From NCBI GenBank assembly GCA_021014325.1, contig CM037469.1, forward strand, positions 11,908,663-11,972,662: a stretch of DNA of 64,000 nt, read 5' to 3'. The translations under genes and the position numbers were made by a program. This DNA comes from Plazaster borealis (Eukaryota; Echinodermata; Asteroidea; Forcipulatida; Labidiasteridae). Positions 58,736 to 64,000 of this stretch are shown here, piece by piece. The notes below the pieces were generated by a model that saw only the letters and a list, made by a program, of their open reading frames with translations, was not told the origin of the DNA and ran no database searches. Position 1 is the stretch's first letter, and each line of letters starts with the position of its first letter.

Positions 58736-59849
58736 GGGCAAAGTAAGAAGTAAAGCAAAGTAACCTGCAGTAGGAAGTCTAAAATTTGAACTTTCATTGC
58801 CACTGCATAATTTGTACTATCCATGCGCTATGATTCCTGGAAAGAGATTCCACCCATGCGATGTGTAATAATATTAAGCATGCTGAGATGACAGTACGTT
58901 GACATGTGTTCAAACAGTACCCTGTAGACATTACATCATACTGTGCCAAACTCACTCTTCTTCAAACCATGTGGTGTACATCAATCTGAAGTAATCAAAT
59001 GATTGCTTTTTTAATATTATGCACAAAACATCATAATGTGTGTATTTATATGTAATGTTCAAGGATACATGTAATACCAGTGAACGATTTTCCTTGTATA
59101 GCAAAGCAAAACGCTACACAAAATGTATCAGTTGCTAACTCAAAAATCATCATTTGCTAACTCAATATTATTATTAGCATTCAGTAGTGAGCACAAAACA
59201 TCTTCAGTCTCCATATTCTTCCATGCAAAATTGGGGGATGAAATCGTTCCCTGTGTACAGTACTTGTGGTCTGTTCACCTCATTATTGAACACATTACAT
59301 ATGTGTAGGCCTATTAGTTGAATAAGTGGGTACACACAGTACACGAGAATGCCACATTCTTTCTCTTGTATCCTTCAGCTGTTCCCTCTTGATGAGAAAC
59401 CATTGTTTTTCCAGAGTCTACAAAGCATACAGTAAGAGGTCAAGACCCCTTTTAAAATGTGAGACTGATCACTGTTTTGAGAAGCAATTAAAGTGGACAA
59501 ACATAGTACGTACAGTATGTCTAAACCTGGCGTACAGTACATAATATAAGATGTGTTCCATCTCACAATGTAGGCATTTAAGGATCTTGAAATGTCCAAA
59601 TGGAAATTTATAATTTCCTCGTAGAGGTGCCCTTTACCAAGGAGAAAACGCCTTGGTGCCCTTGCCCATTTTAAAAACGAAGCATCATTGTATACATTTC
59701 CAATATTGTAAAGGAAAAAATGGCTTGCCTAGTACAACAAGCAGCATTCTCCTATAACACCGGTCCACTGGCCAAATACCAGTTAAAACACCTGAGGACC
59801 AGTCAACATTGGTCCAGCTGACAAGTTTAGTGTTGAAAAGCATCCCTGT

Positions 59850-60777
59850 TCAAAGGCCCGTAGCTGTAGACTATTGGTAAGATCGGAATACCCAAATGTT
59901 CACAGATTCACACACAACTTACATGATTTAAAGTATGTATAAATGGTTGAAAGGGTTCCTTAAAATATTTCTGCCTAAAATGCTATCGTTTCTGAGAAAT
60001 GAGTAAAACAATACTTTTTATCATGCGCGATATTTTGAAAAAACAGAAAACACATTTAAGGTCTCTTTTTACTATTTTTTTCGTGATCTCGATGACTAAT
60101 TGAGCTCAAACTTTCACACGTTTGTTTGTTCATGCATATCGTCACCGACACGAACTGACACCATGTGTACAAAGCCACCTTTTTTTAAGTTTTCAGTTTT
60201 GTGCATGTTTAGACAAAGTTAACCAAGGCCGAAACTGACACTTTTCGTTTCCACGAACTGACACAAAGGTTCAATTTACCATTGCAACACACGGCGCGCA
60301 CAAACCTCGAAAGTGAAAAAAACGTTTCCACGAACTGACACCAACCTTGGTGTGTAGCGCGCGCGTGACCTACATTTTCACGAACTGACACACACGCATT
60401 GTAATACACTGGATGGTGTCAGTTCGTGGCGACGGAAAATGCCTGGTTGCGTAAATTTTCATCGCCACGAACTGACACAAACCTTTCCTACTTTATTGCT
60501 TATTAATTTAGGATGAAAAACAGTAAAAAGCACCGTATATATATTAAGTTCAAAGCATCAAGCCCCCAATGTAAGAAAACTAGTTGAAAATACCCCAGAA
60601 TTTGTACGAAAGCTTGATTTAAAAAAAAATTCAACCTTAAACGCTGTTTTCTCCGATTGCTACTTTTTATTGGTATCTACGTGTGTGTCTGTTCGTGGCG
60701 TCGGTGACGATATGTTGAATCACATAAAATGCGGACACTGATTTTGAGCTGTTACCAAAAGTGTACAATACCTTTAA
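59850..60777. mobile_element. TTAA-type element, itself interrupted
   Basis: TTCAAAGGCCCGTAGCTGTA to GTGTACAATACCTTTAA. The interior up to 60135 and after 60710 (GTTGAATCACATAAAATG) is continuous with the element at 24301-24651 once the 570-bp insertion is removed. Confidence 0.8.
60140..60709. mobile_element. CACGAACTGACAC element, 570 bp
   Basis: Inverted ends CGTCACCGACACGAACTGAC and GTTCGTGGCGTCGGTGACG, flanked by ATAT (60136-60139, 60710-60713). The 13-mer CACGAACTGACAC occurs at about 60149, 60257, 60334, 60379 and 60466, and inverted at about 60416 and 60684. There is no coding capacity. A related GACGCCACGAACTAACC lies at 63911. Confidence 0.85.
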
Positions 60778-61463
60778 TGGACAAGCGCAAAAGCTGACGG
60801 ACTAGTAAAATAAAAAGCTAACTGGTCCTGGTGGCTAGTCACTGAACAAGTTAAGGGCAATATTGCCCTGACAATGTACCTTACATACACTGTACAAGTT
60901 ACCTCCTGTGTTCTTTCTTTGATTGAGCTTGAACAAAACAAACCTTAAAATTCACAGTTTTTATTCTCAAAATCTGAGCATCAACCAGTGGAGGTCTGAA
61001 TAAATAAAGAACGTGCCTCGGGGCAAATAACACAGAGTTCACAAAGCTGTAAATTGCACATTGTAATGGTAAAATAGGCGATAACAGAGTGAGAATGGAT
61101 TTAAACAGAATTCACTAGCCAAGCCTTCTCAGGTTGAGTGCATTATTGAAGATTACAGTGACTGATGAGTGTCTGAGCTTGGACTGTGAAGTGTGAATCT
61201 AGCCAAAGACTGACTTGCAGTTTGTACGTAAACGCTGTTAATATTGTGGTTTTAGAAACTGGTACCCAATGCGCAGAGTACCAATTGATGTGGTTTCCTT
61301 CCTCCATGAGTGAGAGAGTACACACTGACACTTGTAAATTCTGCCTATTAAAAAATCCAGTCATAGTTGAAATTTACCATTTCTTTACAAAACACATGGT
61401 ACTAGGTATTCCTTGTTGATTGCTTACAAAATTGCCACAATCGGAATTAAAGCCTTTCATAAG

Positions 61464-62432
61464 TGGGTCTTTCTTTAAATAAGGGGGCCAAAGCGTGACA
61501 TGGTGTTGTATCTCAAAAAATAATGTACTTTCTATATTCTTTGCATGTTTAAGTGGGGGGGATAGCTCATACGTTTAATGTATAACTTCAATTTCACGAA
61601 TCAGATTTTTTGTTTTCATATACGATCCAAAACTATCCATCACACTGTAACGGAGACACCGGAGTCTCAGTTTCCTGTTACAGTATGAAACTTGTGACTT
61701 GTTTTACCATAAATTAGTAGGTTTTCATTGAAAATTTAAATTTCAAAGGTTAATATGTAAACATCATTGGTATACTGTAATTCAGCTATTTTCAATGAAA
61801 ACCTTCAAACGTAGGCCAAGAAGTAAAAGCCGAAAGTTTCACGCGTAACCGAGACACTGGTGTCTTTGTTACACTGTGACTCAAAAAGTCTTCTCTCCCT
61901 TATTATGCATCATAATGTCTGAATCTAGCAGTAACATGTATGTAGCATGTTTTACTATGCACTTTACTAGATTCAGACATTTATGATGCATAATAAGGGA
62001 GAGAAGACTTTTTGAGTCACAGTGTAACAAAGACACCAGTGTCTCGGTTACGCGTGAAACTTTCGGCTTTTACTTCTTGGCCTACGTTTGAAGGTTTTCA
62101 TTGAAAATAGCTGAATTACAGTATACCAATGATGTTTACATATTAACCTTTGAAATTTAAATTTTCAATGAAAACCAACTAATTTATGGTAAAACAAGTC
62201 ACAAGTTTCACAATGTAACAGGAAACTGAGACTCCGGTGTCTCTGTTACAGTGTGATGGATAGTTTTGGATCGTATATGAAAACAAAAAATCTGATTCGA
62301 GAAATTGAAGTTGTACATTAAACGTATGAGCTATCCCCACCACTTAAACATGTAAAGAATATAGAAAGTACATTATTTTTTGAGATATAGCACCATGTCA
62401 CGCTTTGGCCCCCTTATTTGAAGAAAGACCCA
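61464..62432. mobile_element. Near-perfect 969-bp palindrome
   Basis: Arms 61464-61928 and 61967-62432 (about 465 bases each) pair with only scattered mismatches and no net length difference; the loop is 38 bases. Each arm carries two small inverted repeats with GAGACACYGG cores bordered by GTAAC/GTTAC. There is no open frame of note. Arm similarity (about 96% by eye) implies recent origin or continuing conversion. Confidence 0.94.
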
Positions 62433-62670
62433 AGTGTACAATGTGTAACTTGTAAATTCTGGATAATAAAGTTGCCCTCAAAGTTTAAATAACCGTTCTT
62501 TACAAAGAACAGGATTGGTAGACCTAAAAAAAAATTCCATTCATAATTGGAATAAGCCTTACATAATTAGAAACATGATGCATACAAACATTCATGAATG
62601 CTTTTAGCTGTTTCCAGTTGTATCATTTTCGAATTTGAATTTTTGTTTTGATTTGTTGTATGGTGTGCTA

Positions 62671-63048
62671 TTAAAGGCATGGTACACATTTGGTAATTAC
62701 TCAAAATATATATTTTTAAGCATAATAACTTACTTGGTAATGAGCAACTGAGAGCTGTTGATTGTACAAAACATTATGAGAAACGACTCCCTCTAGAGTA
62801 AAGTAGTTTTTGAAAAAGAGGTAATTTCTCACTAAAATATTAAATGACTTCAGGCCAGAAGCCTTTTTAAAGCATCTGAAAGCCCACAAATTTGTACAAC
62901 AAGGGTGTTTTTTCTTTCATCATTTTCTTGCAACTTCGATGACCAATTGAGCCCAAATTTTCACAGACTTGTTATTTTATGCGTACATGGATACACAAAG
63001 TGAGAATACTGGTCTTTGACGAATACCAAACGTGTCCAGTACCTTTAA
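62671..63048. mobile_element. TTAA-type inverted-repeat element (family B)
   Basis: TTAAAGGCATGGTACACATT to CGTGTCCAGTACCTTTAA with TTAA at both ends; well preserved. Confidence 0.84.
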
Positions 63049-63366
63049 AAACTAGAGGATTGGAATAACATCCCCCACAATGTGCCCCTTTAAAACCCTT
63101 CTCAGTCTGCACTTTAAGTTTAGTGCTTGTGAGTTGATGGGTTCCCTGACAGGGTCAGACTGCAGCCAGAGGGGAAATCACCCCATGGGCCCCTGAGGGG
63201 CTTGCTAAACTCATGGTGGCAGACTACAGGCAGCCTGTATTAGTCCTAATGCACACTTCGTGGGTCAAAACAACTTTTGTACAAAACAACCTCATTACTA
63301 TCCTTCCGAAGACAAGGTTTACCAAGGCGACTCATAATCCTGCCATCATTGACTTGTGTACACGCC

Positions 63367-63470
63367 CAGGGTTCTCCCAGGGTTTTTTTGTTAAACTGTG
63401 GGGCATTCTGGACCCAAATTTTTGCCTTTTGTAGCACACTGAATTGAAACAAGGTCCTCGGAATGTTTTT
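63367..63470. mobile_element. CAGGGTTCTCC element fragment
   Basis: CAGGGTTCTCCCAGG, then GGGGCATTCTGGACCCAAAT and CAAGGTCCTCGGAATGTTTT are the inverse of the right end of 26165-26451. Confidence 0.65.
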
Positions 63471-63539
63471 TTACTTGGTGTTTGTATTTGGTTTTAAAAC
63501 CCTCTGTGCAATTTGGGGCAGTCTAAATTGTTTTTAGCT

Positions 63540-63760
63540 TGATGATTTTTGTGAGTTTGACTTTGAGTCTGATAAATATCTGTCAATTCTGTTGAGTATC
63601 GAGGTACACACAAGACAAATGAGGTATATTTTCTCTTAGTGCTTGCTCAACTCCTTTTGATTCTAGTCTTGTAAAATAAATTCTGGTCTAGTGAAAAAAA
63701 TGAGCTACAAGCCATTCACTCTTGAGGATATATGACCCCAAAAATTACAGCCCTGTACAA
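63540..63760. mobile_element. CAGGGCTC-type element fragment
   Basis: ATTCTGTTGAGTATCGAGG, TCTTGTAAAATAAATTCTGG and AAAATTACAGCCCTG are the inverse of the family at 28041. Confidence 0.6.
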
Positions 63761-64000
63761 GTTGACATCGCTGTTATACCCAATGCAGATGTTCACCCCC
63801 AGAGGCCCTTGGTGGTGTGCTGTTATGCTTTTAAATGCAGCATATAGTTTTGTATTACTAAGGTCTGAAATACTGTGTATGTGTATCAGCATCTATTAGA
63901 CAAACCGTCACTGACGCCACGAACTAACCAACTGTGTACACACAAACAAAAATCAGTTTTCAATCAATGTAGAGATGTGTTACATTGTACTACATTGAAT

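Larger units (their letters stand above)
59757..60860. repeat. Family E repeat split by a MITE
   Basis: The left part 59757-59849 (CCACTGGCCAAATACCAGTT ... GAAAAGCATCCCTG) and the right part 60778-60860 (GACAAGCGCAAAAGCTGACG ... AGTCACTGAAC) are one repeat opened by the TTAA-type element at 59850-60777. Confidence 0.8.
46154..64000. other. LRCH intron 1 or 5' flank, no exon found
   Basis: No minus-strand stretch here encodes the expected N-terminal LRCH segment, so the upstream exon is beyond 64000 or too diverged to see. Besides listed elements, 48375-48980, 49160-49960, 50120-50650, 51900-52260, 52680-53285, 53590-54070, 54390-55470, 55690-56815, 57220-58210, 58740-59610, 60865-61460, 62435-62670 and 63050-63360 show nothing recognisable except worn repeat scraps and TACATGTA motifs. 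Confidence 0.5.

Noticed and set aside
46154..64000. Missing 5' LRCH exon
   Set aside because: I looked for the expected N-terminal leucine-rich motif with a phase-1 donor on the minus strand and saw none; short exons could have been missed by eye.

Overview
The window is eukaryotic nuclear DNA from an animal. Coding DNA is sparse: short exons with GT-AG splice sites lie in kilobase-scale introns packed with non-autonomous transposons. No operons, Shine-Dalgarno sites or long open frames are present. The repeat content, the frequent TACATGTA/TGTACA motifs and the type of gene fit a marine deuterostome invertebrate, most likely an echinoderm. That taxon is an inference, not something the sequence proves.

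One protein gene is recognisable. It lies on the minus strand and is a member of the LRCH family (leucine-rich repeats plus a calponin homology domain). I reconstructed 14 internal exons between 46153 and 2196. All 13 junctions keep one open frame of 689 complete codons. Exons at 46-30 kb encode the leucine-rich repeats. The exon at 28.6 kb carries the VHIFKYL segment that follows the repeats in LRCH proteins. Exons at 22.7-13 kb encode an acidic, Ser/Thr-rich linker and a charged coiled coil. Exons at 10.1-2.2 kb encode a Ser/Pro-rich linker, the SIKPRS-like segment and the stretch just before the CH domain. The start codon exon lies upstream of 46153 and was not found. The CH domain lies beyond the left edge. 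Three exons (22.7, 22.0 and 10.1 kb) are a multiple of 3 long with the same phase at both ends, so they can be skipped without a frameshift.

The rest is introns and, right of 46153, intron 1 or 5' flank. It holds several inverted-repeat families: (a) palindromic elements with TTAAAGG...CCTTTAA ends; (b) a CAGGCCTG-ended family with 6-bp target duplications; (c) GGGCCCAATTTCAT-ended palindromes with interchangeable interiors; (d) two CAGGG-ended families with 5-bp duplications; (e) hAT-like elements with 8-bp duplications. There are also tRNA-headed SINEs, 3' ends of LINEs, tandem repeats, a 570-bp G-rich minisatellite beside an exon, and three large foldbacks (969, 447 and 386 bp). Many elements are nested up to three deep, which lets the order of insertion be read directly.

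No complete autonomous transposon, intact tRNA gene, rRNA, CRISPR array or second protein gene could be supported. Repeat boundaries were read by eye; target duplications are given where both flanks could be compared.
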